In this document: positions 34,237 to 42,700 of the stretch, piece after piece
Layout: the number at the start of each line of letters is the position of its first letter
How positions within the stretch are numbered: position 1 is the first letter of the stretch
Assembly: GCA_964632495.1 (NCBI GenBank)
Contig: CAZWDS010000001.1
Span: 62,001 to 126,000 of the forward strand
Reading direction: 5' to 3'
Origin: CALKXV01 sp964632495
GTDB lineage: Bacteria; Pseudomonadota; Alphaproteobacteria; Rhodobacterales; Rhodobacteraceae
Length of the DNA: 64,000 nt
Translations under genes and position numbers: made by a program
The notes under the pieces: generated by a model
Database searches by the model: none
The model's input: the letters and a program-made list of their open reading frames with translations, nothing else
What the model was told of the DNA's origin: nothing

Positions 34237-34877
34237 ACGGTCCGGCTGATGACACGGGATTTTACGCGGGTGCCTACTTCGCGGTAAGTTGCGTCGATTC
34301 CCATGAACATGCTTTGAACACGGCTGCGAATTGGTGCTTTTTGCGCGCTTTCGCGAGCTGCGGTGATTTTTGCAGCAACCAAGTCCAAGCTGCGTGGATC
34401 GGCGCCGTGGAAGCGGATGGTCACATCTTCGCCGGACAGTTGTAGGCAAAGGGCAGGGCAATCTTTTTTGCGCGCATCAACAGCCACCTTTTCGATATGG
34501 CGGAAGGCACATACGCGGTGGCGTGAAAACACGCCAAGCTCGTCCTGACTGCCAAGACGGACTTCGGCGGCCGAGTAATCGATTTGCAGCGCGTTACGTG
34601 GGCCACGTTTGGATTGGGCCTGAAACAAAGCTGCAATGGCAACAAGGACAAGAACCAGAAGGGCATCTTGTGCCAAACCTTCGGCGTCGGGGAAGATCAG
34701 AAAGCCAATGGCAATCGGGATCGCGACAAAAGAACCAAGAACAAATCCAATGAACGCCGCGATCTTCATTAGCCGCTTGGCCGGACCTTGTTGCGCGCTT
34801 CGTTCAGAGACGCTAACGCCCCACTCTGTATCCAGATTTATCAGGTCGCTTGTGCGACTAGAGCTTCCAATACCCAT
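34233..34877 (-). CDS. Membrane protein of unknown function, PH-like C-terminal region
   Basis: 214 residues. A short cytosolic start is followed by two membrane helices (IAAFIGFVLGSFVAIPIAIGF and ALLVLVLVAIAALFQ). A ~125-residue soluble part then has alternating strands: ALQIDYSAAEVRLGSQ, HIEKVAVDA, CLQLSGEDVTIRFHG. This membrane-anchor plus beta-rich layout resembles bacterial PH-domain proteins, but I cannot name a family. ATG 34877 has GAGGAGAAG upstream, a strong site. It stands alone between hslU (convergent) and the MFS gene (divergent). Confidence 0.7.
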   Translation of the reverse strand: MGIGSSSRTSDLINLDTEWGVSVSERSAQQGPAKRLMKIAAFIGFVLGSFVAIPIAIGFLIFPDAEGLAQDALLVLVLVAIAALFQAQSKRGPRNALQIDYSAAEVRLGSQDELGVFSRHRVCAFRHIEKVAVDARKKDCPALCLQLSGEDVTIRFHGADPRSLDLVAAKITAARESAQKAPIRSRVQSMFMGIDATYREVGTRVKSRVISRTV

Positions 34878-35005
34878 AATATCTTCTCCTCGTTACCTTT
34901 CGCTACTTAAAGTTTTGGGCGAAATGACGGAGAAACTGAGGCAGTTGCGTTGTTTTCCCTTGTTTCCGGGCTTTTCTTTCCCTTTCAGACAGGTGACAGA
35001 AGCAT

Positions 35006-36250
35006 ATGAGCGCCCTTGGCTTCATCCGAGACAATCTGCATTTTCTGGCCGCCGGCGCGATCTTGATGTTCGCGTCGTCGTTTGGGCAGACGTTCTTTAT
35101 TTCGATCTTCGCGGATCAGATCATGGAAACGTTTCGCCTTACGGACGGTGAGTGGGGTTTGATGTACACACTTGGCACGGGGGCGTCGGCGGTTGCTATG
35201 TTCTTTGCCGGGGCTTTGACGGATCGATTTCGGGTGCGCTTGTTGGCTTGGGTCGTTTTACCCGGCTTGGCGGTAAGCTGTTTCTACATGGCGTTTAACC
35301 TGTGGTTGCCAGGGCTTGTGGTTTGTGTGTTCCTTTTGCGTTTTTTTGGACAAGGGATGACATATCAATTGGCGTCAGTAGCCATGGCGCGTTGGTTTGT
35401 GGCGCGGCGGGGATTGGCGCTTTCGATTTCCAGCATGGGGATTGCGTTCGGAACGGCAGTTCTGCCGATGCTTTGTGCGGCACTCTTGGGATGGATGCGC
35501 TGGCAATCCATTTGGGTAGCCGTCGGTGTACTGACGTTGTTCATGTTCCCATTGGTTCTGTTCTTGCTAAGCCATGAGCGCACACCCCAATCCCATGCAG
35601 AAGAAGCCGAGGCTGTTGGCATGCAAGGACGTCACTGGACACGAGGTGAGGTTGTGAAATCACCATTGTTCTGGATGTTGATCCCGGCGCTTTTGGGTCC
35701 ACCGGCATGGGGCACCTCGCTGTTCTTTCAACAAGTGCACATTGCCGAGGTAAAAGGCTGGTCTTTGGTCAATTATTTGGCGCTGATCCCTTTGTTGACC
35801 GTTGTTTCCGTGGTGGTAACGCTGGCCTCCGGCGTGTTGATTGACCGCTTGGGTACGGGGCGCTTGCTGCGTGTTTACCTGATCCCTTGGGTCGTTGGAT
35901 TTGTCATCTTGTCTTATGCGTCAACCTTGGTTGGCGCCGGGTTAGCCTTCACTGTGTTCGGAATTTGCATCGGCCTACAGGCTACGATCATTACTGCCTT
36001 TTGGGCCGAGTACTTCGGGACGCGCCATATCGGGTCTATCAAGGCGACATCGACCAGTATTATGGTTTTTGGATCGGCTATCGGGCCAGGGATTACCGGG
36101 GCATTGATTGATCTTGGTTTCGATTTTCCAGACCAGATGATTGCAATCACTGTGTATTTCGCCGTGGCGCTGGCTTTGGTTTGGCTTGGTTTGGCGCGTG
36201 CCGACCAAATGTTAACGGCGACGCACAAGATAGACGTAGAACGCACCTGA
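35006..36250 (+). CDS. MFS transporter
   Basis: 414 residues with twelve predicted membrane helices and a central charged loop near 190-215 (LSHERTPQSHAEEAEAV). The motif-A-like loop GALTDRFRVRLL follows helix 2, and GVLIDRLGTGRLLRV marks the equivalent place in the second half, both typical of the major facilitator superfamily. The substrate is unknown. It could be a monocarboxylate- or drug-type carrier; no neighbouring enzyme helps. Its last 39 bases overlap the 3' end of the convergent Smr-domain gene. Confidence 0.9.
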   Translation: MSALGFIRDNLHFLAAGAILMFASSFGQTFFISIFADQIMETFRLTDGEWGLMYTLGTGASAVAMFFAGALTDRFRVRLLAWVVLPGLAVSCFYMAFNLWLPGLVVCVFLLRFFGQGMTYQLASVAMARWFVARRGLALSISSMGIAFGTAVLPMLCAALLGWMRWQSIWVAVGVLTLFMFPLVLFLLSHERTPQSHAEEAEAVGMQGRHWTRGEVVKSPLFWMLIPALLGPPAWGTSLFFQQVHIAEVKGWSLVNYLALIPLLTVVSVVVTLASGVLIDRLGTGRLLRVYLIPWVVGFVILSYASTLVGAGLAFTVFGICIGLQATIITAFWAEYFGTRHIGSIKATSTSIMVFGSAIGPGITGALIDLGFDFPDQMIAITVYFAVALALVWLGLARADQMLTATHKIDVERT

Positions 36251-36799
36251 TCCGCCATGGCGTTGGTGCGCTTCCGTGACTTGCAGAACGATACGATTCA
36301 AAGGCGGAATGGACGTCCAGTGGGGCAGCTGTTGACGCAACACGCCGACACGTTGCGGAATTGGACCTTGATCATCTGATCGACGCCCTTTGCCTGTGAT
36401 GACAAGAACCAATCGGTGACCTCGGTCGTGTGATCGAAGCAGAAAGGCGGTCAGTTCAGCTTGGGCCATGGTGGCCGTCATTCCGTGCAAGTCAATACGC
36501 GCTTCGGGCTTGGTCTTGCCACGCTTCATCCGCGAGAAAGATCTCTTGTCCATCCGCACTTGTTCGCCCGTCGCACCACCCATGCGGGGCAAGGCGGTCT
36601 GCGCGGCCTCACCGACACGGAATTGCGGTGGTTTGTAAAGTTCGGGCGCGGGTTTCGGTGCAGGCGTATCGTTTGGCTTTTTGATCTTTGATGAATAGCG
36701 CGGCTTGGGCTGCGTGTTGGTTAACGGCGTTGTCGTATCGGCCACACGTTGCCATAGGCGTTCTTCTTCAGCCCGAAGGCTGCGCGGTTTCTTCGTCAT
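36212..36799 (-). CDS. Smr-domain endonuclease-like protein
   Basis: 195 residues. A basic, proline-rich, probably disordered N-terminus (~1-95) precedes a single Smr domain with RIDLHGMTATMAQAELTAFL (101-120) and LVLVITGKGRR (130-140). The DLHG and TGKG motifs are the expected catalytic and structural elements. Stand-alone Smr proteins cut RNA at collided ribosomes or nick DNA; the role here is open. It overlaps mltA by ATGA and shares 39 coding bases with the convergent MFS gene. Confidence 0.92.
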   Translation of the reverse strand: MTKKPRSLRAEEERLWQRVADTTTPLTNTQPKPRYSSKIKKPNDTPAPKPAPELYKPPQFRVGEAAQTALPRMGGATGEQVRMDKRSFSRMKRGKTKPEARIDLHGMTATMAQAELTAFLLRSHDRGHRLVLVITGKGRRSDDQGPIPQRVGVLRQQLPHWTSIPPLNRIVLQVTEAHQRHGGSGAFYVYLVRRR

Positions 36800-37812
36800 C
36801 CCTGATCGACCAACGCCAATGCTACGGCGATTGGAAGGATCAGGATCATCCGACCGCTGTCACGGATGATACCCGCCTGATCCCCGGCCTCGTCGCCCGA
36901 ACCATAGAAAATATCGCCGCGCTGTGCCCCTTTCACTGCCGATCCCGTGTCTTGCGCGACCATCAGACGGCGTATTGGATTTGCGCCGTCTTTTTCCAGC
37001 CAGATCGGTGCACCTAAAGGCACTATTTCAGGGTCAATCGCCATTGTGCGCCCCGCGGTCAGCGGTCGGTTCATCGCGCCAAGAGGGCCCTCTTCGGGAT
37101 CAAGCTCGGTGATTTCGCGGAAAAAGACATAGGATGGATTGTGGTGTAGCAACTCGCGCCCCGCATCCGGGTTATCGATCACCCAATTCCGGATCACGGC
37201 AGCAGACACTTGATGTTCTTCAAATATACCGCGCCGCGCCAGCTCTTTGCCGATCGAGCGATACCCATGACCATTTTTGCCGCCATACCCGACGCGCAGA
37301 TGACTGCCATCGGGCAATGCAATCCGGCCCGAGCCCTGAACCTGTAGAAAGAACTTGTCGACCGGGTTTTCAAGCCACGCGATTTCAAGATCGCGGCCTT
37401 CCAGGACGCCTGAGGTTTCCAGTTCACCACGCGTCAGCCAAGCACCTTTCGGCGCGTCGTCGGGGCGCTGATAAATTGGGACATTAAAGCGGCTGGTCTG
37501 GATACGAGAGCCCGGAAGCTCGGGTTCGTAGTAGCCCGTGAACAGCGGGTCTTGATCATCGGTAATCTGAATGGGGCGAAAGAAGGTTTCGAAAAATTGG
37601 CGCGGATCGTCTTGTTCTTTGGACAGGGCGCAAATCGCGGGCCAGTCGTCGTCTTTCATGTCGATACAGGTACGCTGAAAGACCGAAAGGGCCGTGGCGT
37701 GATCATCGGCGGCCCAGCCGTTTAGATCGGCCCAATCCAAAAGGCGCGCCTCAGCCATGGCCATCCCCGTTGAGGCGGCCAAGGCCAGACACGCGCCGAT
37801 CAGCCGGTTCAT
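36796..37812 (-). CDS. mltA: Membrane-bound lytic murein transglycosylase A
   Basis: 338 residues. A signal peptide (MNRLIGACLALAASTGMAMA, no obvious lipobox cysteine) is followed by the MltA beta-barrel with FTGYYEPELPGSR and the C-terminal 3D domain. The latter contains VAQDTGSAVKGAQRGDIFYG with the catalytic aspartate region. It cleaves peptidoglycan to 1,6-anhydromuropeptides in the periplasm. It lies between the Tim44-like gene and the Smr gene with ATGA overlaps on both sides. Confidence 0.96.
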   Translation of the reverse strand: MNRLIGACLALAASTGMAMAEARLLDWADLNGWAADDHATALSVFQRTCIDMKDDDWPAICALSKEQDDPRQFFETFFRPIQITDDQDPLFTGYYEPELPGSRIQTSRFNVPIYQRPDDAPKGAWLTRGELETSGVLEGRDLEIAWLENPVDKFFLQVQGSGRIALPDGSHLRVGYGGKNGHGYRSIGKELARRGIFEEHQVSAAVIRNWVIDNPDAGRELLHHNPSYVFFREITELDPEEGPLGAMNRPLTAGRTMAIDPEIVPLGAPIWLEKDGANPIRRLMVAQDTGSAVKGAQRGDIFYGSGDEAGDQAGIIRDSGRMILILPIAVALALVDQG

Positions 37813-38465
37813 TCGCCAGTGGCGACAAGTTGCCAGTTCGGATCATCTGCGCCCATGGTGCGGGCAAAGGTCCAAATGTCTTTCTGACGTTTGATTTCGG
37901 TAGGGTCGCCTTCGACGACTTCGCCTTCGGCGTCTTTCACCACCGATGTCAGTTCGCCAATGAAACGCACGGTGACTTCGCCTTCGCTGCTGTCGCGGTC
38001 AAACTCGGCTGATTTCAGCGACACCTCGCGCACACCGACAAAGCTGGCCTCGATCGTCAGGCCCTTTTCGTTGCGGTCATCGATGACTGTTTGAAAGGCT
38101 TCTTTCAGATCGTCAGACAGGAACCCGTCTATTTCCGAAAGGTCGCCTTTTTCGAAGGCCATCAGGATCATTTCGTAGGCGCCGCGCGATCCTTCAAGGA
38201 AGGACCCGACCATAAAGCCGGGCTCGGCCATTTTCATGGCGGCGAGTGCCTTTGCGCTGGAAGAACCGTCTTCCACATGGTCGATGATGTCGTGATCGGG
38301 GCCGCCTTCGATCACATCGAATTCTGGACGACCGCGGGCTGGGGCGTCTGATGTCACGGGGGGCTTTTCAAAGCCTTCACGGGTGCCAAGGACACTCCGC
38401 AAGCGAAGGATCAGAAAAACAGCAATGCCTGCAAGCACCAGAAGCTGAATAATGGACGAGCTCAT
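37809..38465 (-). CDS. Tim44/TimA-domain membrane protein
   Basis: 218 residues from ATG 38465 behind AGAGG. One N-terminal membrane helix (IIQLLVLAGIAVFLILRL) is followed by a linker and a Tim44-like domain (~90-215) with FLEGSRGAYEMILMAFEKGD and FLSDDLKEAFQTVIDDRNEKG. Alphaproteobacterial Tim44 relatives (TimA) are inner-membrane proteins regarded as ancestors of mitochondrial Tim44. The bacterial role is not settled. It leads the operon into mltA and Smr, and it is divergent from fxsA. Confidence 0.9.
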   Translation of the reverse strand: MSSSIIQLLVLAGIAVFLILRLRSVLGTREGFEKPPVTSDAPARGRPEFDVIEGGPDHDIIDHVEDGSSSAKALAAMKMAEPGFMVGSFLEGSRGAYEMILMAFEKGDLSEIDGFLSDDLKEAFQTVIDDRNEKGLTIEASFVGVREVSLKSAEFDRDSSEGEVTVRFIGELTSVVKDAEGEVVEGDPTEIKRQKDIWTFARTMGADDPNWQLVATGE

Positions 38466-38568
38466 TCGACCTCTCAAAGGATCAGGGTTTGGGTTTCGAT
38501 ATCAGGGCACATATGTAGGGTGGGAGTTGCCCTAAGTCCACCTGATGTCACAGGCTTGAGAGGTTTGA

Positions 38569-39042
38569 ATGCGCTTGTTTTTGCTGTTTCTCTTGGTTCC
38601 GTTGATCGAAATAGGCCTGTTTATTCAAATTGGCGGGGCAATTGGGCTATGGCCAACGCTTGGAATCGTTATTCTAACGGCGATTGCAGGCACCTATTTG
38701 GTGCGGTCACAGGGTATGGCGGTTTTGTCGCAGCTTCAGGGCAGTATGTCCGAGCTGAAAGATCCGACCGAACCCTTGGCCCATGGCGCGATGATCTTGT
38801 TTTCAGGGGCGTTACTACTGACACCCGGGTTTTTCACAGACTTTGTCGGTCTGGCTTTCATGATTCCCGGCGTAAGGCGGGGGGTTTTCCGGTTTGCGCG
38901 AGATCGTGTGACGGTTCAAAGCTTCACTTACGGCGATGCACCTCAGAATTCTGAAACCAGACCACACCAGCCAGACGTCATTGATGGCGAGTTTGAAGAC
39001 CTTTCAGACCCAAAGAAACCTTCTGGGTGGACACGGCATTGA
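38569..39042 (+). CDS. fxsA: FxsA family membrane protein
   Basis: 157 residues. It starts MRLFLLFLLVPLIEIGLFIQ, followed by IGLWPTLGIVILTAIAGTYLVRSQG and LLTPGFFTDFVGLAFMIPGVR, the FxsA pattern of three to four membrane helices. A hydrophilic tail closes the protein. E. coli FxsA relieves phage T7 exclusion by F; the normal function is unknown. ATG 38569 has GAGAGG upstream. It precedes secB by 58 bases on the same strand. Confidence 0.92.
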   Translation: MRLFLLFLLVPLIEIGLFIQIGGAIGLWPTLGIVILTAIAGTYLVRSQGMAVLSQLQGSMSELKDPTEPLAHGAMILFSGALLLTPGFFTDFVGLAFMIPGVRRGVFRFARDRVTVQSFTYGDAPQNSETRPHQPDVIDGEFEDLSDPKKPSGWTRH

Positions 39043-39100
39043 GCGTGTGAAGACGCTCTGCTAGACAGACGCGAATTTTTTAATCCTATCGGAGACTTCC

Positions 39101-39586
39101 ATGGCCGAAAACGAAAACGGTGCCGCCCCTCAAGTTCCTCAGATGAAAGTGGTTGGACAGTTTATCCGCGACCTTTCTTTTGAGAACATTCTGGCTCAAA
39201 AGCCTATCGCAGGTCAGGTACAGCCCGACATTCAGGTGCAGGTTGCTTTGGACGCCAAGAAGGGCGGAGCGGACAATCAGTTCGAGGTTGTGTCGAAGTA
39301 TAACATTACCTCGAAGAACAAAGACAGCGATGACACTTTGTTCGTTCTTGAGCTAGAGTACGCGGGCTTGTTCCAGATCGAAAACATCTCGGAAGAGCAG
39401 ATGCATCCATTCCTGATGATCGAATGCCCTCGTATGGTATTTCCGTTTGTGCGTCGTATCGTCAGCGATGTGACGCGTGACGGTGGCTTCCCACCGCTGA
39501 ACTTGGACAACATCGATTTTGTACAGCTATACCGCCAGCAATTGGCGCAGCATCAGGCCGCGAAATCCGAAACGCCAGTCAGCTAA
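39101..39586 (+). CDS. secB: Protein-export chaperone SecB
   Basis: 161 residues. VVGQFIRDLSFENILA near the start, FVLELEYAGLFQIENISEEQ, LMIECPRMVFPFVRRIVSDVTRDGGF and PLNLDNIDFVQLYRQQ are the SecB landmarks. The tetramer holds preproteins unfolded and hands them to SecA. The position beside dnaQ, coaE, aroE and maf next to the origin is conserved in alphaproteobacteria. Its last eight bases overlap the convergent dnaQ. Confidence 0.98.
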   Translation: MAENENGAAPQVPQMKVVGQFIRDLSFENILAQKPIAGQVQPDIQVQVALDAKKGGADNQFEVVSKYNITSKNKDSDDTLFVLELEYAGLFQIENISEEQMHPFLMIECPRMVFPFVRRIVSDVTRDGGFPPLNLDNIDFVQLYRQQLAQHQAAKSETPVS

Positions 39587-40274
39587 ATTTCGACCAAAGC
39601 GCGTTTTCGCCCAGCTTAGAGACAAAATTCGCGTGTGCTTCGGATTCCTCCGGTGTCACGCGCGATGCCAGGGGCGTTTCGCGTTTTGATGGACGCCATT
39701 CATCGTTGGTGGAAACGCCATCGGTGTTTTTTCCGGTGTTTGTGGCAAGTACCAAGTCCGGCTGGCGGCCTCCGATCAGCTCAAGATAAACTTCGGCCAA
39801 AATTTCACTATCCAGTAGTGCGCCGTGCAAAGTGCGGGCCGAGTTGTCGATGCCATAGCGCCGGCAAAGAGCGTCCAGTGATGCGGGCGAACCTGGGAAT
39901 TTTTTTCGTGCTATATCTAGCGTATCAATGGCGCGGTCATAGTCGATCTGTGGCATGTCCAGCCAACGCAGTTCAGCGTTCAAGAATTTCATATCGAACG
40001 CGGCGTTGTGGATGACAAGCTTGGCGTCGCCAATGAAATCCAAGAAGTCTTGGGCCACGGCGTTAAATTTGGGTTTGTCGCGTAAGTAATCCAACGTCAG
40101 GCCGTGTACTTCGACTGCCGATTGCGGCACGTCACGTTCTGGGTTGATATATTGGTGGTACTGGTTGCCTGTAGGCATGTGACCCATCAGTTCGACAGCG
40201 CCAATTTCGACCAGCCGGTCTCCGGTTTCAGGATCAAACCCTGTTGTTTCAGTGTCGAGAACGATTTCCCGCAT
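39579..40274 (-). CDS. dnaQ: DNA polymerase III epsilon subunit (3'-5' proofreading exonuclease)
   Basis: 231 residues from ATG 40274. The DEDDh nuclease is complete: VLDTETTGFDP (Asp7, Glu9), VIHNAAFDMKFLNAEL and TLHGALLDSEILAEVY. After ~residue 185 a short tail contains the polymerase-binding region ending ALWSKFS. It proofreads DNA synthesis within the replicase core. The start lies 26 bases inside the 3' end of coaE, so translation is probably coupled. The longer in-frame opening upstream lies within coaE and lacks similarity. Confidence 0.97.
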   Translation of the reverse strand: MREIVLDTETTGFDPETGDRLVEIGAVELMGHMPTGNQYHQYINPERDVPQSAVEVHGLTLDYLRDKPKFNAVAQDFLDFIGDAKLVIHNAAFDMKFLNAELRWLDMPQIDYDRAIDTLDIARKKFPGSPASLDALCRRYGIDNSARTLHGALLDSEILAEVYLELIGGRQPDLVLATNTGKNTDGVSTNDEWRPSKRETPLASRVTPEESEAHANFVSKLGENALWSKFS

Positions 40275-40863
40275 CCAACTGCCCCTTGATTGCTTGGAGC
40301 ACATCATGGACGCCAGCTTGAGCAGCTTCAAGCGATGTCGTTTCGATCACATGATCCGCACGGGCACGTTTCTCTGCATCTGGCAATTGAAGTGACTTAA
40401 GGTGTTCGAATTTCTCGGTTGTCATCCCTGGGCGTTCTAAAACGCGGGCTCGCTGCAAATCTTCGGGTGCGGAAACCACGACGATCAGATCGACATCTTT
40501 GTCGCCGCCAGTTTCGAACAACAAAGGAATATCGACCAGAACAATTGAGGACATGGCACCGGTTACAAAAGCCTCACGATCTGTGCGGACAAGAGGATGT
40601 ACGATGTCCGAGATCTGCTTCAACGCAGTTTTGTCGGCCGCAATCCAATCAGACAAGACGGCTCGACTAACTTTGTTGTTGCTGACGGCGTTCGGGTGCA
40701 GGTTTCGAATGGGCGCAACTGCGGCCCCGTCTTTGGAATACAACCGATGAACGGCTGAATCCGCATCCCAAACCGGGACACCTGCTTCGTGAAACATCTG
40801 GGCTGTGGTGGTTTTTCCCATGCCGATTGAACCGGTCAGACCGATAACGAAAGGCCGGGTCAC
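40249..40863 (-). CDS. coaE: Dephospho-CoA kinase
   Basis: 204 residues. The P-loop GLTGSIGMGKTTTAQMF (8-24), WDADSAVHRLY and LVDIPLLFETGG are CoaE signatures. It phosphorylates the 3'-hydroxyl of dephospho-CoA, the last step of coenzyme A synthesis. The start is GTG 40863, overlapping the aroE TGA as GTGA; its own 3' end overlaps dnaQ by 26 bases. It belongs to the maf-aroE-coaE-dnaQ operon that reads away from the origin. Confidence 0.97.
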   Translation of the reverse strand: MTRPFVIGLTGSIGMGKTTTAQMFHEAGVPVWDADSAVHRLYSKDGAAVAPIRNLHPNAVSNNKVSRAVLSDWIAADKTALKQISDIVHPLVRTDREAFVTGAMSSIVLVDIPLLFETGGDKDVDLIVVVSAPEDLQRARVLERPGMTTEKFEHLKSLQLPDAEKRARADHVIETTSLEAAQAGVHDVLQAIKGQLDAGNRSRH

Positions 40864-41696
40864 AGAAGGACGGCTTGGCGAAGGGTTTCATCAACATCGG
40901 GTCGAAAACCAAACCAACGCTCAAAACCTGGTGCCGCTTGGTATAGCAACATTCCAAGCCCATCGACCGTTTGGCAGCCAATGGACTTTGCGTGAGCCAA
41001 AAGCGGGGTTTCTAGCGGAACATAAACCAGATCGGTGACAACCGCGTCTTTCGACATCGCGTCCAGCGGAATACGCATTTCTGACTTCCCGACCATCCCA
41101 AGGGATGTGGCATTCACAATGGTTGTGGCGCCTTCCAGCATATTGCCTGTTTGAACCCAGTCATAAACACGAACTTTGGTGCCAAACTCACGCGCCAAAG
41201 CGTCGCTTCGGGTGCGGGTTCTGTTTGCCAGTCGAATTTCAGGAGCGCCCGCATCGATAAGAGACGATAGAACCGCGCGCGCCGCGCCGCCTGCACCAAG
41301 AATAGCCGCCGGGCCCGCTTTGGCATCCCAATTTGGTGCCCCTTGGCGTAGGTTTTCTGTGAAGCCATATCCATCGGTGTTGTCGGCGTAGACTTTGCCG
41401 TCTTCGCGAAAAATAAGCGTGTTCGCCGACCCAATCAGAGCCGCACGGTCAGAAACAACATCTGCAATGCTAAGGACGTGTTCCTTATGCGGAATGGTCA
41501 CGTTCAGGCCGACGAAGCCAAGTTTTGGCATGGTGCGGATAGCGTCTTCCAGATCGCCCGACGCAATATCCATCGGGATATAGAACCCACGGATACCAAG
41601 TTCGCGTAGCCAATGGCGAAAGATCAGCGGTGATTTGCTGTGAGCCACGGGCGAACCGATGACGCCGGCAAGGGGAATTCGGGTAGTTGCGTTCAT
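40860..41696 (-). CDS. aroE: Shikimate dehydrogenase
   Basis: 278 residues. Substrate and catalytic residues are seen in GSPVAHSKSPLIFRHW, LNVTIPHKEHVL (catalytic lysine) and ADNTDGYGF (aspartate). The NADP fold is ILGAGGAARAVLSSLIDAG, and the closing DGLGMLLYQAAPGFERWFG is typical. It reduces 3-dehydroshikimate to shikimate for aromatic amino acids. ATG 41696 overlaps the maf stop (ATGA) and its own stop overlaps coaE. Confidence 0.97.
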   Translation of the reverse strand: MNATTRIPLAGVIGSPVAHSKSPLIFRHWLRELGIRGFYIPMDIASGDLEDAIRTMPKLGFVGLNVTIPHKEHVLSIADVVSDRAALIGSANTLIFREDGKVYADNTDGYGFTENLRQGAPNWDAKAGPAAILGAGGAARAVLSSLIDAGAPEIRLANRTRTRSDALAREFGTKVRVYDWVQTGNMLEGATTIVNATSLGMVGKSEMRIPLDAMSKDAVVTDLVYVPLETPLLAHAKSIGCQTVDGLGMLLYQAAPGFERWFGFRPDVDETLRQAVLL

Positions 41697-42292
41697 GTCG
41701 CTAAAGTGCCTCGCAAAGACAGGTAGGACAAGACTTCCAGCAGCGGTAGGCCCAGAACGTTGAAGTGGTCGCCCTCGATGCGAGTGAACAGGCGCACGCC
41801 TTCTTCTTCCAGTTTATACCCGCCGACCGAATGGCGGATGCTGTCCCAATTGCGGTCCACATAGTCTTCCAGCCAATCGTCAGAAGCATCGCGCACATAC
41901 AGGCGCACTTGCCCGACATGACGCCATACAGGTTTTGCATTCTCATAGATAACCGCCGCGGACAGCAAATGGTGACGATTGCTGCGCATGCTTTTCAACT
42001 GAGACAGGGCGTGATTTTGATCTTTTGGCTTTGACAAAAGTGCGCCTTGGAAATCCAGAACTTGATCTGATCCCAACACCAATGCCTCGGGGCGCTTTGA
42101 CGCAATCTTTCGCGCCTTCGCTTCGGCCAGTGCATCAGCAATGTCGCGCGGCTTGGCCCGTTCTGCCATCAGCGCAGCTTTGATGGAGTCTTCATCAACT
42201 TTTGGGCCAACAACCTCGAACTCGACACCCGCTTGGCGTAGCATATTGGCACGGGTCGCAGAGGTGGATGCAAGGATCAAAGGCTGGGACAT
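41693..42292 (-). CDS. maf: Maf-family nucleoside triphosphate pyrophosphatase
   Basis: 199 residues from ATG 42292. ILASTSATRANMLRQAGVEF is the Maf opening, VLGSDQVLDFQGALLSKP and SMRSNRHHLLSAAVI follow, and SVGGYKLEEEGVRLFTRIEGDHFNVLG shows the C-terminal core. Maf proteins hydrolyse non-canonical or modified nucleoside triphosphates; the subgroup is not resolved. The first gene to the left of the proposed origin, it begins the minus-strand operon to dnaQ. A longer in-frame start is rejected because it runs into the origin region. Confidence 0.94.
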   Translation of the reverse strand: MSQPLILASTSATRANMLRQAGVEFEVVGPKVDEDSIKAALMAERAKPRDIADALAEAKARKIASKRPEALVLGSDQVLDFQGALLSKPKDQNHALSQLKSMRSNRHHLLSAAVIYENAKPVWRHVGQVRLYVRDASDDWLEDYVDRNWDSIRHSVGGYKLEEEGVRLFTRIEGDHFNVLGLPLLEVLSYLSLRGTLAT

Positions 42293-42700
42293 GTGGGTAA
42301 CCCTGTGTGCGAAAAACTGGGAATCAGAAGGATGAAATGGGGGTAACCGTTGATTTTCGAGGTGCAAGCGAAACCTCAAATTTCTGGGGATCTGCTCCGT
42401 GTGAATTGTCCACGGTGGATAACAGATTTCGTAGGGGTGTGGGAAACCCTTGGTGTTCAAAGCTTATACCGAGTTCATCCCCAATCTTAACGAAGTGATC
42501 AGTGACGTTAAGACTCGGGATTCAAATTAGTATTTTGTTAATATCCCCGGCTCCAAGAAAGCAGAGCATGTCATTTTCCCCCTGTGTGCAACTTGTCCTG
42601 AACATCATGAATTCCACTTATCCACCCTACTAACAACCACAACATCTTTTCTTTCTTTCTTATATATTATTAGGAAGAGAGAGATGGGCTGAGAGGCAGA
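42293..42700. other. oriC: Putative chromosomal replication origin (oriC)
   Basis: This is the longest non-coding stretch (408 bases). It carries two identical 9-mers TTATCCACC, at 42618-42626 (plus) and 42414-42422 (minus). There is also a TTGTCCAC half at 42406-42413 facing the second, and a TGTGGGTAA at 42292-42300; all resemble the DnaA box TTATCCACA. AT-rich stretches lie at 42520-42545 and 42640-42672, a possible unwinding site. GANTC sites at 42321, 42512 and 42519 suit CcrM methylation. CTTAACG/CGTTAAG (42486-42512) is an inverted pair. Genes diverge on both sides, and maf/aroE/coaE/dnaQ versus rho/mnmE/mnmG/parAB is the order I recall around Caulobacter Cori. Confidence 0.75.
42406..42422. 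promoter_or_regulatory. Facing pair of DnaA-box-like sequences in oriC
   Basis: TTGTCCAC and GTGGATAA point at each other across one base, forming a 17-base near-palindrome that differs from perfect symmetry at only one arm position besides the centre. The right half with its adjoining G is an exact reverse copy of the box at 42618. Back-to-back DnaA sites support cooperative binding. DnaA binding is inferred from consensus, not shown. Confidence 0.55.

Noticed and set aside
42435..42446. TGTGGGAAA in the maf-hemJ gap as another DnaA box.
   Set aside because: It differs from the reverse consensus TGTGGATAA at two central positions, so it was not counted with the better boxes.
42293..42460. 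In-frame upstream extension of maf into the origin region.
   Set aside because: The extra 56 residues lack Maf similarity, and ATG 42292 begins exactly at the family's normal N-terminus.
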